In this document: positions 62,395 through 64,000 of the stretch, piece by piece
Layout: every line of letters starts with the position of its first letter
How positions within the stretch are numbered: position 1 is the first letter of the stretch
DNA from: Perilla frutescens
Taxonomy: Eukaryota; Streptophyta; Magnoliopsida; Lamiales; Lamiaceae
DNA length: 64,000 bases
Assembly (NCBI GenBank): GCA_026008535.1
Contig: BRKX01000002.1
Span: 62,679,170 to 62,743,169, forward strand
Direction: 5' to 3'
Notes under the pieces: model-generated
Databases searched by the model: none
Seen by the model: the letters and a program-made list of their open reading frames with translations, nothing else
What the model was told of the DNA's origin: nothing
Position numbers and translations under genes: made by a program

Positions 62395-62794
62395 CTGCTT
62401 CGGAAAGCAATGAAATTATTGAAGACAGTGACATTGAGAGCATAGGAAGTAATCAAGAGGTATGCACTCTTGATATAAATATTTTTTATTTATGAGGAGG
62501 ATGATATTAACTACTTTATGATTCGATTGATGAATAACATAGATAGTATGTTCTGAAGTTATAATAAGAGAACATGTTTATCCCACATTCTTCAATTAAA
62601 TATTTAATTCTCTATGTCATTCTATATTTTCTTTGGAAAATTACTAAAATCAGGAGGTTTGTATGAACAAATCAGACCCATCTATGGTTGTATGCATTAT
62701 GTCTATGAACGAGTGGATTAATACAACTAGAAATGCCTACTGGTTTGTTGATAAATCCAGTAGAAATTTATGTGTAGTTTTCTGCAAAAAGTGA
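62395..62794 (+). pseudogene. Unassigned exon-like relic
   Basis: Two short open segments have plausible splice borders. About 62395-62459 reads SNEIIEDSDIESIGSNQE before GTATGC. 62654-62794, after CAG, reads EVCMNKSDPSMVVCIMSMNE and continues to a TGA. They could be consecutive exons of a small or decayed gene, and the acidic IIEDSDIESIG piece looks protein-like. I do not recognise a family, and chance ORFs of this size occur. Confidence 0.2.
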
Positions 62795-63289
62795 ATGCAT
62801 TTGATAGCCCGTATAAGTTCACATTACTTAGAATCTTCTTAATAAACATTTCCTTCATTCGGTAAAATATACCTATTTTCGGAATCTGATGCGCTACACT
62901 AAGATCAAATGTAGATATGTCGAGTCATAACCTCAACATCAGTTTATAATGAGAGAGACCGAATCACATCATGGATTGATTAATAAGAAACCAACACTCT
63001 CGTCTCTCAAGTGCACAATTCGACACGCGCACCTCACGACTCATCAAGGCATGCAGTGTCTTTTTCTAGACATCACCACCCATAAAGTCCAAAAAATACC
63101 CGAAACATCCGGATCTAAATATCCGGGCTGCATCATCACCCACAAACCGTAGAGTAGTTCTTATCTGCTCAATTACGTTCGGCCTAACATAGATCAACAT
63201 AGTCGGCTTAAATCTCCGTAGCGATTGTTTAATCCAATCAATCTAACAACATTTACAAATTTGCAATACAAAATTAGTTTCAATTAATT

Positions 63290-63700
63290 AAAATTTAAAG
63301 AAGTAATTATAACAATTAATTTTTAGGAATTAATGTAATTTATTTTATTATAAACGTAATTAAGGTCAATCAATTTTATAAATTATTTATTATTTTTATT
63401 AATTAGTGTTCTAGAAAATAAACTTATCATAATCTATTAAGGTAATTCATTTTTAAGTTTCGTTTATGAATTAATTTTCATTAAACGTTCATAATTATAT
63501 TTATGGATTTTATTAAATTTAATTAAACCTATGTTACGTTTATGAATTACTTACATTACATTGAACGTAAGCTTACTTTCACTCACGTTTATATTATTCT
63601 TTTCATTAAATGTTTATCTTAAATGTAACACATATATTAAACGTAAAACATACAATTAAATTAAATGCAACACATATAAATTAAACGCAACAATATAAGT
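63290..63700. repeat. GTAAGCTTACG-rich block, right copy (inverted)
   Basis: Contains GAACGTAAGCTTACTTTC and several ACGTTTAT/ATAAACGT motifs. TAAATGCAACACATATAAAT at 63662-63681 is the inverse complement, with one mismatch, of 50780-50799 in the left block. Non-coding and very AT-rich. Confidence 0.55.
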
Positions 63701-63703
63701 TAA

Positions 63704-64000
63704 GGGAGTTTCTATTTGCACAACCAAATTTACTCTCTGCACCACAAAAGAAATAAATAAAAAATAAAATAATTCTGAAGTTACTTAAATGCCCTTTACT
63801 TAAAAAAAAGTAAGAGTGGTTCGAACATGAAATTTTGAACTCACCATGTTTATTCGAAATTTAATTTTCGAACGGGTAGGATTTTTAAAATAGTGTGTGT
63901 TTGAAATCCTATGTTCGAACACACATGGTTTGTTCGAACTCCTATGTTCGAACAAACATGATGTGTTCGAAAAATTATTTTCAAATGGATTCCATAAATT
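63704..64000. mobile_element. Mutator-like MITE, copy C (left part, runs off the window)
   Basis: It starts GGGAGTTTCTATTTGCAC, matching copies A and B, and continues with the shared TTACTTAAATGCCCTTTACTT and about seven TTCGAA palindromes. The right end lies beyond the window, so the target duplication cannot be tested; the left flank is ATAAGTTAA. Confidence 0.7.

Larger units (their letters stand above)
61496..63289. other. Gene-poor spacer
   Basis: It contains a 126-bp duplication and a possible exon-like relic, both listed separately. The part at 62900-63260 has moderate GC and may be an LTR fragment on the minus strand, but I see no diagnostic ends. Confidence 0.4.

Overview
The window is nuclear DNA from a flowering plant, most likely a eudicot. 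It is AT-rich. The genes are split by many GT-AG introns and encode plant-type proteins, and the intergenic space is full of plant transposons (Ty3/Gypsy LTRs, Copia-like LTRs, CACTA, PIF/Harbinger, hAT, Mutator-like, Stowaway, LINE). There is no operon structure, CRISPR array or prokaryotic signal. I could not identify the species.

Four intact genes can be modelled at exon level. (1) A two-exon plant defensin on the minus strand (1652-2417), whose exons are too short to stand out as long ORFs. (2) A three-exon ankyrin-repeat/PGG membrane protein on the plus strand (13223-16106, 529 aa), ortholog-like to Arabidopsis At2g01680. (3) A 20-exon VAC14 homolog on the minus strand (16926-26793, 724 aa), the scaffold of the PIKfyve/FAB1-FIG4 PtdIns(3,5)P2 complex. 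(4) A 13-exon NUP155 nucleoporin on the minus strand (30282-42002, 1487 aa). The ankyrin gene and VAC14 converge tail to tail about 0.8 kb apart. From memory their Arabidopsis counterparts carry consecutive locus numbers (At2g01680, At2g01690), so this pair looks like ancient microsynteny. The genes show no obvious shared function.

Layout. 1-5 kb: end of a Mutator-like MITE, the defensin, then AT-rich spacer. 5.2-6.5 kb: first exon of a class-II J-protein (DnaJ) gene, split by a 1041-bp solo LTR with a 5-bp target duplication. 7-13 kb: a related LTR in reverse orientation, an hAT remnant with a 21-C tract, and a Mutator-type MITE with a 9-bp target duplication whose right terminal repeat was later hit by a Harbinger MITE. 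13-42 kb: the three large genes, with Stowaway MITEs between and inside them; NUP155 intron 1 holds a LINE remnant with three identical 168-bp in-frame tandem copies. 42-64 kb: gene-poor, nested transposons. These are a Harbinger ORF1 element, a dead Harbinger transposase, a second Harbinger element carrying LTR insertions, a truncated Athila/Tat-like LTR element with a tRNA-Asp-type primer-binding site, a 2.9-kb chromovirus-type solo LTR, and a 3.5-kb CACTA element that has captured part of an MBF1 gene. Two GTAAGCTTACG-rich blocks lie in inverted orientation on either side of the last 13 kb.

The most interesting items are the MBF1 capture inside the CACTA element, the LTR-split J-protein exon, the nested MITE pair whose target duplications give the insertion order, the in-frame LINE triplication, and the inverted HindIII-motif-rich blocks. 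I did not find a convincing novel multi-gene system. Boundaries supported by target-site duplications are given to the base; others are approximate.
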